A stretch of 64,000 nucleotides of DNA from SIG307 sp964545045 (GTDB taxonomy: Bacteria; Bacillota; Clostridia; Lachnospirales; Lachnospiraceae), in NCBI GenBank assembly GCA_964545045.1, contig CAZJEN010000008.1, positions 1 through 64,000 of the forward strand, in the 5' to 3' direction. Below, piece after piece: positions 44,944 to 54,681 of the stretch (position 1 is the first letter of the stretch; the number at the start of each line of letters is the position of its first letter). The notes under the pieces are model-generated. The model ran no database searches. It was not told the DNA's origin and saw nothing but the letters and a program-made list of their open reading frames with translations. The translations under genes and the position numbers were made by a program.

Positions 44944-46209
44944 CTACAAACTGTCATCCAATTCATCGTCTCCCGTGTGTCCCTGCCGGTATAATTTTAC
45001 AACAATCAGCAGTAAAAGTACACAGAGAGCAAGAAACATTGCCAGCGTAAACAGTAAAAATACCTGCTGGCTCTTGTATTTATCCAGTGTCTTGTATAAA
45101 ACACTGTTATCCTCTTCCACAACCTGTCTCAGTTCGATACGGCTATCGTCGTAGCGTTGCAAGGTCTGCTGCTCCCTGTCGTAGCGGTAATATCCGCTGA
45201 CACCCAGTTCATCCTCCAGCACAAGCACATAGAAATCTGCCTCCGGCATATCACGCTTCACATAAGCCTTGATACGAATCCCGTCCACATACAGAACCGT
45301 TTCCTCGTATCCCGTCGGGGCAACATAGGCGCTCTCCTCCTCCGACACCTTATAAGAACCTCCGAAGGAAAGCAACACGCTTCCGTCCGCCTGGCTGGCG
45401 TGAATTCCCTTCTCAAATCCTTCCGGCTCCGGTTTTTCCGGTGCCTCGGTCGGTTCCGGAGCTTCCTTTTCTCTTGTGACATACAAATAATAACGCTTCT
45501 CCGTACCGTTTTCTGCGGTAACCGTTACCACCACCGTATTCCGTCCCACCTGAAGTCCGGTGCTGCCGTTTACACCTACCGTGGCATTCTCATCCTCGGT
45601 CAGGGCGCTGACAATCAGCATTTCTGTTTCGTAAGGTACCGTCACCTCGTATTCCCGCACTGTAGTTGCAAAGGCCGGCGAAATCTTTCCCGGACTCACC
45701 TTCAACGCGGACAAATTTGCATTGTCCGAAGCATCCTGTGCCGCCTCTACCGCAAGAGTCAGTACATTGCTGGACACCGACATTGCCTGGTCCATCCCAT
45801 AGGTATACACAATCGGACGGCTGTCCAGGGAAACATCTGACACGCCGCGGGCAATTGCCTGAAAACGAATGACATACTTCCGGCTTCCCACACTGGCATC
45901 CGCTCCCATGTCCGCAATTCTTAACATACCGGCACCTCCCGTAATACAGGAAGGTGCCGTTACAAATTCCATTACATCCGCATTGTAAATAAGATAGGCC
46001 TCAAAATCGCCGATGATTGCCGCCTGAGGGGACTCTCCCTCTGCCGGCTGTACGTTAATCCAAAGAGTTACTTCAAACTCGTCACCTACACGTACCGTAT
46101 CGCTTTCCGTCTGCAGATCGATGGATGCCATCGCCGCCTGTGCCTGCTCCGGTGCTCCGAATATAAGCACAGCCATTGCAAACAGAATTATAAACAGCCC
46201 TCGTTTCAT
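44944..46209 (-). CDS. Exported cohesin-like / cadherin-like membrane protein
   Basis: A 421-residue envelope protein. A signal peptide (residues 1-25) precedes a cohesin-like domain (about 28-150; IDLQTESDTVRVGDEFEVTL and FEAYLIYNADVMEF), a cadherin-like beta-sandwich domain (about 160-245; LSALKVSPGKISPAF to VTAENGTEKRYYLYV), a PEPTEAPEKP linker, a further domain and a C-terminal membrane helix (about 385-408). It shares the cadherin-like domain type with the C-terminus of the upstream glucosaminidase, 15 bp away, so the two probably act together at the cell wall. Confidence 0.85.
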   Translation of the reverse strand: MKRGLFIILFAMAVLIFGAPEQAQAAMASIDLQTESDTVRVGDEFEVTLWINVQPAEGESPQAAIIGDFEAYLIYNADVMEFVTAPSCITGGAGMLRIADMGADASVGSRKYVIRFQAIARGVSDVSLDSRPIVYTYGMDQAMSVSSNVLTLAVEAAQDASDNANLSALKVSPGKISPAFATTVREYEVTVPYETEMLIVSALTEDENATVGVNGSTGLQVGRNTVVVTVTAENGTEKRYYLYVTREKEAPEPTEAPEKPEPEGFEKGIHASQADGSVLLSFGGSYKVSEEESAYVAPTGYEETVLYVDGIRIKAYVKRDMPEADFYVLVLEDELGVSGYYRYDREQQTLQRYDDSRIELRQVVEEDNSVLYKTLDKYKSQQVFLLFTLAMFLALCVLLLLIVVKLYRQGHTGDDELDDSL

Positions 46210-46224
46210 TTTAAATCTCCTCTG

Positions 46225-49200
46225 CTATTCTCTTACCACATACAGTACATAGTCACGCTTAGAGCCGTCCTCTGCCATTACCGTCACGGTTAATGTATTC
46301 GTTCCCTCTGTCAGCGGCTTATATCCGTCTCCGGATACCACCGTCTTGTTGCTAACGGTTTCGGCATTTATTTTTACTACCGCAGTCTCGTTCGGAACAA
46401 ATATGGAGTATTCCGACACATTGGCACCGTTAAAGCTCGGTGTCAACGGATAATTCACTCCGTTAATGGACTCTACGGAAAGATTCGACAGGTAATTGTT
46501 CGGATTGTATGCCGTTCCCGGTTCCGGACAATTGGTTGCCGGCATATTTAAAAATACCGGTATGGAGAACACAATCGGACTGTCGGTTGCTCCCGCGTAT
46601 GCCTGTGCGGTCTTTTTGCCCTCAGAGGACGGTGCCGCCACATTTGCCATATACTGATGACTGTATGTATAGTAGGATGTTACATTATACTTCTGCAGAT
46701 AAATCGTATTCTGACCCTTATTGATGTAGGAGTTACCGATAATATAGGAACCTCCCACAATTGCACTGTAACGATTGTCCCACGGAATCAGGGATGCGTC
46801 ATTCAGTTCATCGTTGGTGCTGCTTCCGTACTTCGCGTACTTCAAGCCGTTGGCGATTGCTCCGCCCGGCTTTGTACTATGGTATGCCCCGATATTGTAA
46901 AAATTATACAAGCCTTCAAAGCCACTCACGGTTCCCGTTACGCTGTTGCTGACGGTAGAAGTACCGGTTACAACCTCCTGTTTTACACGGGTTGCCAAAT
47001 GGTACGGGCTCACTCCCGAATATTCCGCAGCTTTGATAAAGGTCTCCGCATAGGTGATAGACTTCCGGTTGCCGGAAGCATCCTCGTAAACATAAGAGGT
47101 CTTATAAAGCGGCGTATACTTGAGAATATTTTCTACACCCTCCGCATCCTGATAGGCCGGCTCGTAATTCAATACCTCAAACTGGAACACTGCCTTCTCA
47201 TCCAGGAAATTACGCGGGTCCATATAATACTCGATTGCCGCCTTGGAAGCCGTTACCCAGGTAGAACCGTCATATACGATAAAACTGTCCGTCTTCCAGT
47301 TATATGCGCCCTCCTCCATAGACTTCCATGCAATGCCGGAGCTGTTCGGAATCAGGTTTTTGCCCGGAATATTCTCCTCCGCAATGGCTCTGTCCCAAAC
47401 CAATCCGGTATGATAAGCCTTAAATACCCAGTTCGGATATTTTGCATGCAATGCACGTAAATACGGCTTATAGGAATCAGGGAAGCGTTGCAATGTCAGA
47501 TGCAGTTCAAAATCCGCACTGACACCCTCATTGTTGTCGGTCTGGCTGCCCCATATATTTGTTACCGGTGTCGGCGTCGGCGGTGCCTCACACTCCGTAA
47601 TATATTGTTCCAAAATATAGCCGTAATACTCGGTATTGCTGTAGGTCATTCCCACATGACGATATACATTTCCCTTGTCATCTTCATATCTGCCGTACAG
47701 CATTAAGTAGGTCTGCGGAGTCGCCGTAATTCCCCGGCCCCCGTCCCAGGTCTTAACACTGGATACACCGCTGGCCGGAAGCACCTTTAATACAAGGGAA
47801 GACGCATTCGGATGAACCGCATGGCCCCAGCCTTCCTGCACACCCTTTGTGTTCTCTTTTGCCTCCGCCCCCGGGCGAATGCCTTGTGTCACTGTCGGCG
47901 TGGCCATCGGGGCTGAAGTTACTCCCGGTACAACCGGCACGCCCTGCGTAGGCCTCGGGGTCGGCGTCGAGGTTACAGGTGCCTCGATCTCCGTAATATA
48001 TTTCTCCAAAATATAACCGTAATATTCCTTATCACTTCGGGATACACCCACATGACGGTATAATCTTCCGTCTTCATCCACGTACAAACCGTACAACATC
48101 AAATTCGTCTCGGCACTAACCGTAATCGCACTTCCCGTAAGCTCGGACTTCACACTTCCTACGCCGTTTGCCGGCAGTACCTTCATCACCAGGGACGCCG
48201 CATTCGGATTCACCGCATGGCCCCAGCCCTCCTGCACACCCTTCGTATTCTCCTTTGCCTGTGCCGCAGGGGTGGCATTCGGAGTCGGCGTTGCGGTCGG
48301 CTTCGGGGTAACCGTCGGAGTCGGTGTTGCTTCCGGCGCCTTTGTCGGGTCCGGAGTAGCGGTTGCCTCCGGCGCCTCCGTCGGAGTCGGCATCGGAGTA
48401 GCGGTCGCTTCCGGAGTCTCTGTCGGGGTCGGTACCGGGGTTGCGGTCGGAACAGGCGTCGGGGTCGGTACCGGTTCTGCCGGTTTGCCGAACTTCACCG
48501 CCGATGCCGGAACAAATCCAACCAGTTCCTCGCCGGTTTTCTCACAAGACACCTCGAACCACTTACCGTCTCCCATGGTCCGCTCGCCAATTAACGAAAC
48601 TCCGCTATCCTTTTGCAGAACCGCAATGGCTCCCGCTTTTGTTTTTACATAAGATGCATTCTTGGATGCAGCGGAACGAAGGCGCACCTGTTCGGTCAAA
48701 GTCGCCACCGGATATCCCACATACTCCAGCGCAATGAAATCGCTAAGCACAAAACCTTCTGCTTCTCCCACGCGCACCTGATACCACTTATCCGTGCCTT
48801 TCCACACTTCGCCCACAACTACCAGTTCATCTCCCTGTACCAGAACCTGCAGGATATCAAAATCCACGCCGGCTCCTTTACGGAGATTTAACTGGGTAGC
48901 GGTTACCTTTCCCGGAAATTCATAAGAAAGAGACTCCGGTGTCTGGGTCGGTGCTGTAGTGGTCGTCGGAGTCGGCGTCGGCGTTGCAGTCGGTGCTACC
49001 GTCGGAGCCTTCGTCGGCTCCGGTGCGGAAAGCTCCAGATACTTACCGAATACATAACCAACCTTCTTCTGACCGTTTACGGTCACTTCAATACAATACC
49101 ATTTATCTTCACCCACATAGCAACTGCCGGTGGCAGTGACCTTTGTGGTATTCACAAGTACCGCGATAATATCACTATCGGTACCTGCCTTTGCGCGCAC

Positions 49201-50295
49201 ATTCAAGCTACTTGCAATAACAGTAGCAAGAACCCGGTAATCCGCAAGCACGCCCTCCGGAACTGCTGTAGCGGTCGGCTTCGGGGTTGCCGTCGGAGTC
49301 GGTGTGGCAGTCGGCTTCGGTGTGGCAGTCGGGATAGCCCCGTCCAACGTAATATACAAGCCGTACACATAACCTACCTTTTTCACACCGTTGTCATCGA
49401 AGAGAATACGATACCAGGTGTCATTTCCCACCTTCGCAATACCGGTGGCGGTAATCACCTGACCGTTTTTCAAAGAGGTAAGCAGAGAATTCGCCGTACC
49501 CGCTCCGTTTCGTACATTTACCACACTGGCGGTTACTCTTGCCGGAACGGAAAACTCCTCTGCATAATTGTCACCGCCCTGTGCCGGAGCATTGGTCGGC
49601 GTCGGCGGTACAACCGGCTTCGGGGTCGCCGTCGGAATCGGCGCGTTCAAGGTCACATACGGCCCGTAGGCATATCCGGTCTTGGTCACGCCTCCCACCT
49701 GGTAGGAAACCTTGTACCACTTCTCGGAACCCACATAAGTCTGACCGAGCACCGTAATCTTGGTACCGGTAGTTAACGTATCCATAAGAGCTCCCGAGGT
49801 ACCGGCGCTCTCTCTGATATTCAGTCCGCTTACCCAAATCTGGCCCGGCACGGAAAACTCTGTTGCCTGGGTGCCGGACGTTGCCGGAGCAGTGGTCGCT
49901 CCCGGTGCCTTTGTAGCGGCAGGCTTGGTAGCGGTCGGCTTCGGTGTAGAAGTCGGCTTTGCCGCCTCCTCTACGGAAACATATTTACCGCTGACATAAC
50001 CCGTTACCTTTTTCCCGGAAAAGGTTGCGGAAACACGATACCAGCCGTTCTCTTCGCCTAAAATCTCCACTTCGGTATTCTTCGTCAAATATACATCCTG
50101 TCCGTTTACCGTCATTTTACTGTAGCTGGTGCTCGGACCGCTTCGCATATAAAGGCTGGAGGCGATGATGGTCCCCTCCTGAGCCGCCTGCAAAACCGCA
50201 GGTGCGGCAACCGCACATTGTCCCAGTAAAACTCCGGCACACAGCAGCATTGCTACCGCTGCACGGCCTCGTTTCCACAACTTTTGTATCTTCAT
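46225..50295 (-). CDS. Large secreted glucosaminidase with SH3 repeats
   Basis: A 1356-residue secreted cell-wall protein. After a signal peptide (1-37) there are six bacterial SH3-type repeats, recognised by SLYMRSGPSTSY, GLNIRESAGTSG, VVNVRNGAGTAN, SLNVRAKAGTDS, QLNLRKGAGVDF and a more divergent sixth. Pro/Thr-rich linkers separate them. Two copies of an AKENTKGVQEGWGHAV module follow, about 90 residues each, then a glucosaminidase (GH73-like) domain (YHLATRVKQEVVTG, GLYNFYNIGAYHS) and a C-terminal cadherin-like domain. It probably hydrolyses N-acetylglucosaminyl bonds in peptidoglycan during growth or separation. Operon partner of the cohesin-like gene. Confidence 0.9.
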   Translation of the reverse strand: MKIQKLWKRGRAAVAMLLCAGVLLGQCAVAAPAVLQAAQEGTIIASSLYMRSGPSTSYSKMTVNGQDVYLTKNTEVEILGEENGWYRVSATFSGKKVTGYVSGKYVSVEEAAKPTSTPKPTATKPAATKAPGATTAPATSGTQATEFSVPGQIWVSGLNIRESAGTSGALMDTLTTGTKITVLGQTYVGSEKWYKVSYQVGGVTKTGYAYGPYVTLNAPIPTATPKPVVPPTPTNAPAQGGDNYAEEFSVPARVTASVVNVRNGAGTANSLLTSLKNGQVITATGIAKVGNDTWYRILFDDNGVKKVGYVYGLYITLDGAIPTATPKPTATPTPTATPKPTATAVPEGVLADYRVLATVIASSLNVRAKAGTDSDIIAVLVNTTKVTATGSCYVGEDKWYCIEVTVNGQKKVGYVFGKYLELSAPEPTKAPTVAPTATPTPTPTTTTAPTQTPESLSYEFPGKVTATQLNLRKGAGVDFDILQVLVQGDELVVVGEVWKGTDKWYQVRVGEAEGFVLSDFIALEYVGYPVATLTEQVRLRSAASKNASYVKTKAGAIAVLQKDSGVSLIGERTMGDGKWFEVSCEKTGEELVGFVPASAVKFGKPAEPVPTPTPVPTATPVPTPTETPEATATPMPTPTEAPEATATPDPTKAPEATPTPTVTPKPTATPTPNATPAAQAKENTKGVQEGWGHAVNPNAASLVMKVLPANGVGSVKSELTGSAITVSAETNLMLYGLYVDEDGRLYRHVGVSRSDKEYYGYILEKYITEIEAPVTSTPTPRPTQGVPVVPGVTSAPMATPTVTQGIRPGAEAKENTKGVQEGWGHAVHPNASSLVLKVLPASGVSSVKTWDGGRGITATPQTYLMLYGRYEDDKGNVYRHVGMTYSNTEYYGYILEQYITECEAPPTPTPVTNIWGSQTDNNEGVSADFELHLTLQRFPDSYKPYLRALHAKYPNWVFKAYHTGLVWDRAIAEENIPGKNLIPNSSGIAWKSMEEGAYNWKTDSFIVYDGSTWVTASKAAIEYYMDPRNFLDEKAVFQFEVLNYEPAYQDAEGVENILKYTPLYKTSYVYEDASGNRKSITYAETFIKAAEYSGVSPYHLATRVKQEVVTGTSTVSNSVTGTVSGFEGLYNFYNIGAYHSTKPGGAIANGLKYAKYGSSTNDELNDASLIPWDNRYSAIVGGSYIIGNSYINKGQNTIYLQKYNVTSYYTYSHQYMANVAAPSSEGKKTAQAYAGATDSPIVFSIPVFLNMPATNCPEPGTAYNPNNYLSNLSVESINGVNYPLTPSFNGANVSEYSIFVPNETAVVKINAETVSNKTVVSGDGYKPLTEGTNTLTVTVMAEDGSKRDYVLYVVRE
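48265..48480 (-). repeat. Pro/Thr-coding tandem repeats in the glucosaminidase gene
   Basis: This stretch encodes about 70 residues of P, T, A, V and E in short units (TPTPTATP, EATATP, TPKPTA). At DNA level it is a degenerate GTCGG-rich repeat, prone to copy-number change. Similar but shorter linkers occur near 48950-49010, 49270-49340 and 49590-49650. Confidence 0.7.
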
Positions 50296-50454
50296 TACAC
50301 TCTCTCCTTTATTAACGTAGCTTACAGCAATTCTCTATTTGCAGTTTATCCATATCTTGTAGTTATAACTCTCCATCCTACCAAACTAAGTATAAAACCA
50401 CTATATGTCAGTTTCATGGCATGAGAAAAAGATTTCCCCGCATTCCGGAAAGAA

Positions 50455-50486
50455 AAAACAGCCGGGGTAAGTTCCTCGACTGTTTG
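50455..50486 (-). terminator. Terminator of the polymerase gene
   Basis: On the minus strand AAACAGTCGAGG and CCCCGGCTGTTT pair with one mismatch and are followed by TTTTCTTTCC, just after the stop codon. Confidence 0.7.
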
Positions 50487-50495
50487 ATTTACACT

Positions 50496-52370
50496 TTATT
50501 CGTTGCTCTCTTTCCGTGCCTTTGCCGTCGCAAAATTTGCGGCAACTCCGAGACCTACCATGCCCCAGAATACCGGTGCCGTTACCACCATGGAATCATT
50601 GGATATGCCGGAAATCATATAACCGATGCTACCGATGAATGCTGCAATTCCGAAGGCTTCCGTCTGGGTATTCAGCTTGCGGAACGCATACAGGCGACAA
50701 CTCTGAATCGCATACCATGCATAGAATACAAGCAGGCATACCAGAGAAAGCACACCGGTCTGTACCGCGATTTGCAAATACATGCTGTGAGGCTTGGTCA
50801 TGACCTTACTGTCATCAAAGCCCATCTTCTGGCGCATCAGATAATCCTCCTGCGGGAACTCCAACAGGAAGGTATCCGGGCCGGAACCGACAAAAATACG
50901 ATCCTTCAAAAGCGGAATCGTCCGGCTCCAAATATAGCCTCGACCGGAAAACATCTTCTGATGATTCTCAAAGCCGATGCCCTCCGCCATAATCATACCG
51001 GCCGCTCTGGCCAGTGTTCCGTCCGTATTCTTCCGGATATAACGGTATGTGTCATTCTCTCCTGACGGCAGGAAATACCAGGTTGACCCGGCCTCTACAT
51101 ATAAGCCCAGTTCCTGACCGATATACTTCGGTCCCACCTTCACATCCGCAAGTGCCGGATGATTAAAACTATACTCCAATCCATCCGCATCCGGAGTCAG
51201 CGTCATCTGCTGCCCGTCCTCTCCGATGGCATACATGCCGTACCCGTTTTCTCCCACCTTCTCTATCGCTACTATCGCCAACGTCTCGTTATAGCGTAGC
51301 ACAACGCCTTCCTTTATGGTATACAGCTCCGTCATACCGGTTTCCCGGATAATCGTGCCGTCCTCAGCCATATATTCCGTAACCTCTGTTTCATCCGCCG
51401 CAAAAATATTGCTCAGACGATCAAAGATAATATTGTCATTATAAGCATTTACCAGCAACAGCAGTACCACCGCAAAGTTAATTGCCGGGATCACCAAATA
51501 CCACCATTTAATTACCTTATACACGGCAAACACCACAGCCAGACAAGCAACAATGCCTACCGCAATCAAGCCCGCACGGGAACGGCTGGACAACATCGCC
51601 AGCGCTACCAGTACAAAGTTGACTCCGTGCCAGATTCTGCGCCATTTATTCTTTTCAAACAATAACAGCATCACAAGAAACGGAAGCACAAAGGAACCGA
51701 ACACACCGAGATAGTTCGGATTATAAAGCGTTGCATAGGCCTGATTTTCTCCCATCCGTACCGAAAGCTCTCCGTTACTCTCCGAAAGCACCATTCCCTG
51801 GAAAAACTTTGTTGCCAGCAAATCCAGACCGATACCCTGAAACGCACCGATTAAGCCGACTACCGTAGCACAAGCACATACACTGTCCGCCACCACCTGC
51901 AACTCCAGCTCTGTCTGGGCATAAATCAGCACATAATACACCACAAGCACATAGGAAAGCAGCACCCAGAAGGATTCAAACTGCTCATACCCTCCGAAGA
52001 AGGAAAAACTCGGATTTACCGAAGCGCAGGAGGAGATAAAGCAAAGTAAACCGTACACAAACAACGGAATCAGCACCCTCGCAAACGGCACCTGCCGTTT
52101 CTCCTTCCAAAGACGTACTGCAACACAGCCTGCCATTACAAAGGCAAGCAACATCAGCACTACAGCCTTCGGTGCCAGAAAGAACTCATAATCCACCTCT
52201 GCGGTACTGAACCAGGAATACTGTGCCAGCCCCGTCTCATATTTGTATTGTTTTACGATAAGAGGCACCAGTCCTGCCATCAGCACCACCGGCAACATCT
52301 TTAAAAGCGCTCCGCGATAACCGTCAAGCTTTGCCCCGGAACGCGACGTTTTGTAATATTTCTTTCCCAT
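50496..52370 (-). CDS. O-antigen ligase-like (Wzy/WaaL) membrane protein
   Basis: A 624-residue protein with about twelve membrane helices and an external loop of roughly 150 residues (about 330-480) before the last helices, the plan of the O-antigen ligase/polymerase family. The family signature region is near SSRSRAGLIAVGIVA, and HSMYLQIAVQTGVLSLVCLL follows the loop. It probably polymerises or attaches a surface glycan; the sugar is unknown and no glycosyltransferases are adjacent. An AAAAGGG site lies nine bases before the ATG at 52370. The start of this gene overlaps no other, but follows the SBP-PASTA gene by 28 bp. Confidence 0.87.
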   Translation of the reverse strand: MGKKYYKTSRSGAKLDGYRGALLKMLPVVLMAGLVPLIVKQYKYETGLAQYSWFSTAEVDYEFFLAPKAVVLMLLAFVMAGCVAVRLWKEKRQVPFARVLIPLFVYGLLCFISSCASVNPSFSFFGGYEQFESFWVLLSYVLVVYYVLIYAQTELELQVVADSVCACATVVGLIGAFQGIGLDLLATKFFQGMVLSESNGELSVRMGENQAYATLYNPNYLGVFGSFVLPFLVMLLLFEKNKWRRIWHGVNFVLVALAMLSSRSRAGLIAVGIVACLAVVFAVYKVIKWWYLVIPAINFAVVLLLLVNAYNDNIIFDRLSNIFAADETEVTEYMAEDGTIIRETGMTELYTIKEGVVLRYNETLAIVAIEKVGENGYGMYAIGEDGQQMTLTPDADGLEYSFNHPALADVKVGPKYIGQELGLYVEAGSTWYFLPSGENDTYRYIRKNTDGTLARAAGMIMAEGIGFENHQKMFSGRGYIWSRTIPLLKDRIFVGSGPDTFLLEFPQEDYLMRQKMGFDDSKVMTKPHSMYLQIAVQTGVLSLVCLLVFYAWYAIQSCRLYAFRKLNTQTEAFGIAAFIGSIGYMISGISNDSMVVTAPVFWGMVGLGVAANFATAKARKESNE

Positions 52371-52398
52371 TTCCTTATACCCTTTTCTCGATTTCACC

Positions 52399-54513
52399 CT
52401 ATTTCTTAACCCAGATAGCCGGACGCACACCGATTACTCCCAATTGCAAACGGCCACCCTTGATTGCAAGTGTTCCTCCCTGTTGAACATAGATTGCGGT
52501 TCCGATATCCCCGCCCGGCGTACGTAACCACCATTCACATACATCCGGATTTTTCTTTACCTTATACACCTGAACGCCTTGCTTCTGCGCATACTTTGTT
52601 GCCGATAGTATCCTCTCGTCTGCCGACTTAAAATATGTGGAAACCTCACTCTCACTTAACAAAAATACTCTATCCTTTGTATTTTCACCGCCATTGGTTC
52701 CGAAGGATTGATTATCCTCATTTACCAGTTCCGATAACATAACCGCATCCCGCTCCTTCGCAGAAAATGCGTCAATATAGAATACCTCGTTTAACCACTT
52801 CCGGATAGAGCTCTCTGCCCAGTCCGTACCGCCGGCTTCGGAATGATACTGAGCAACATCCAGACAATAACGGCTGACTAACAGCACTCTGTCATTTTCT
52901 ACCGCCAATACTTCCCATTCAATTGTTTCTGCTCCGTTTTTCGTATCTCCGTCCTGTTCATACGTTCCGAAAGCCACATGGTTTCCCACCTTTGCCTTAT
53001 GAATATTCAAATAAGATATCGGCTTCGGTGTAGCAGTCGGCTTTGGCGTCGCGGTCGGCTTCGGTGTAGCAGTCGGCTTCGGCGTCGCGGTCGGTTCCGG
53101 CGTCGCGGTCGGTTCCGGCGTTGCGTCCGGCTCCGACGTAGTCTTCGGTTCCGGGGTCACATCAGCCTCCGGCGTAGTAACCGGCTTCGGCGTAGGCGTA
53201 GATCCATCTTTTCCCAGACTCACCGTCAATACTACTACCGTTCCACGATCTACTTTTTCTCCAAACATCGGACTCTGAGAAAGCACCTTCTGTGCATCGG
53301 CTGTATTGCTGTAATCCATCTCAAACTTTACTTCTAACCCTAATTTCTCTAGCTGCTCTTTTGCCTCCGCAGCATCCAACCCTATAACATCTTTTACTTC
53401 TACCTTGTCCGAACCTGCCGGAGTACCTTCCGGATCAGCCTCTGCTTCCTGCATATCCCGATATAAATCATTCTTGCTTGTCTGTACCTGAACAGAACAC
53501 TCTTCGATTGATTCTTTTAAGAACTCCAGTTCAACGTATACCTTTACATACTCTTTCAAAGCATCCTTCGTCACCGGAAGCATCCTGCTGTCATTCTGAA
53601 TATGCAACGTCTCCTGTGCATCTTCCGAAATCATATACTGCAACAATGCCGTTGCTGCCTCCGCATTATCCTTCCTGCTACACACGCCAAAGAAATCCGA
53701 ATAGATTACAACACCGTTTTCCTTCGGAGCTTCCACGCTGTAATGTCCCGACAACTGTTCATGAATGTCTGCATATGCCGAACTATCCTCATAGTAAACA
53801 ATACCGGATTCCCCGCTTAAAAACTCTTCCATGGATGCTACTTCGATTGCATTGTCTTGTGTAGCTCCACTCGACAGGAAACATAGCTCTACTGCTCTCG
53901 ACACAGGAAACGCCTGATACGAAAGCTTCTTAGAAGCCTTTACCGCTCCCGGCATCTCCTCCTCAATCTCCTCTTGCTTTACAAATCCAAGCACTTCCAG
54001 CGTATCGCAAATCTCCTCCGAAGCAAATGCCACTTCAACCAAATCCGGTCTCTCTGCTTTGGAGCAGTCTAACAGCTGTTCCTCCAACTCTTCCTGAGGA
54101 AATGTCTCTATCTCGATATTAATGCCCTCGTTTTCTTTCATATACATAGAAAACACTTCTTTATACCGACGCAGTTCTTCTTTTTTGACTTCCGCATCTT
54201 CCGAAGTTCCAATCCAAACAGTTAATGTTGTTTCTTTCGTTCCGAACTTATCTTTTAACAAGAAAAATGCCGCCGTTCCAAGCGCTAATAACACAAGAAG
54301 GCATGCTAAAACAATCCCAAACTTCTTGCCCGTATTCTTGTCCTTTTTCTTTCTCTCAATTTGTTTCGGCTCAACTTCCGGCTGCCGGGTTATCTCTTCC
54401 TGATTTTCCACCAACATCTGCGTTACTTCCTCTTTCAGATTCTCTACCAACATCCGGGTAGTCTCTTCGTTTTCCTCTGTATTAAGCATTTGTGTCTTGT
54501 CATCCATTCGCAT
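52399..54513 (-). CDS. Membrane protein fusing SBP-like, PASTA and DUF6273-like domains
   Basis: A 704-residue protein. The first 65 residues are cytoplasmic and Glu/Thr-rich with repeated TQML motifs, possibly phosphorylated. A membrane helix (about 68-90) precedes a solute-binding-protein-like region (about 100-330; LTVWIGTSEDAEVKKEEL). A PASTA domain follows (about 372-440; VIGLDAAEAKEQLEKLGLEV), then a PT-rich linker and a C-terminal DUF6273-like domain (about 510-704; WEVLAVENDRVLLVSRYCLD, WLRTPGGD). PASTA domains bind peptidoglycan or muropeptides in Ser/Thr kinases; here there is no kinase, only a cytoplasmic tail. It lies directly upstream of the polymerase gene. Confidence 0.85.
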   Translation of the reverse strand: MRMDDKTQMLNTEENEETTRMLVENLKEEVTQMLVENQEEITRQPEVEPKQIERKKKDKNTGKKFGIVLACLLVLLALGTAAFFLLKDKFGTKETTLTVWIGTSEDAEVKKEELRRYKEVFSMYMKENEGINIEIETFPQEELEEQLLDCSKAERPDLVEVAFASEEICDTLEVLGFVKQEEIEEEMPGAVKASKKLSYQAFPVSRAVELCFLSSGATQDNAIEVASMEEFLSGESGIVYYEDSSAYADIHEQLSGHYSVEAPKENGVVIYSDFFGVCSRKDNAEAATALLQYMISEDAQETLHIQNDSRMLPVTKDALKEYVKVYVELEFLKESIEECSVQVQTSKNDLYRDMQEAEADPEGTPAGSDKVEVKDVIGLDAAEAKEQLEKLGLEVKFEMDYSNTADAQKVLSQSPMFGEKVDRGTVVVLTVSLGKDGSTPTPKPVTTPEADVTPEPKTTSEPDATPEPTATPEPTATPKPTATPKPTATPKPTATPKPISYLNIHKAKVGNHVAFGTYEQDGDTKNGAETIEWEVLAVENDRVLLVSRYCLDVAQYHSEAGGTDWAESSIRKWLNEVFYIDAFSAKERDAVMLSELVNEDNQSFGTNGGENTKDRVFLLSESEVSTYFKSADERILSATKYAQKQGVQVYKVKKNPDVCEWWLRTPGGDIGTAIYVQQGGTLAIKGGRLQLGVIGVRPAIWVKK
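53025..53135 (-). repeat. 18-bp tandem repeats encoding TPKPTA / TPEPTA
   Basis: Six to seven near-identical 18-bp units (GTCGGCTTCGGYGTMGCR on the plus strand) encode the linker. Individual units differ only at synonymous or E/K positions, so the copy number is likely to vary between strains. Confidence 0.8.
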
Positions 54514-54582
54514 ACATCTCCTTTGTTTACCGAATTTGCACCTATTTTAATTATACCACATGAATAGTCAGTGTCAATAAAA

Positions 54583-54615
54583 ACAGGCCATACACTTTAG
54601 ATAGAAAATTCCTGT
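54583..54615 (+). mobile_element. Possible relic of an ISL3-type left end
   Basis: The segment GGCCATACACTTTAGATAG followed by AAAATTCCTGTAT resembles the left end of the ISL3-type element at 58826 (GGTTGTACACTTTAGAT ... AATTCCTGTAT), with the central part missing. It lies about 70 bp upstream of the recombinase gene. It could be a solo end left by an earlier insertion; chance similarity is not excluded. Confidence 0.4.
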
Positions 54616-54681
54616 ATGATATGATAGAAACAATGTTTTTCGAAAAAAATATACACGAAAGAACTTACAAGGAGGTTCCTT

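Noticed and set aside
53025..53135. Tandem repeats as a CRISPR or regulatory array
   Set aside because: They are in-frame codons for a Pro/Thr linker inside a long gene.
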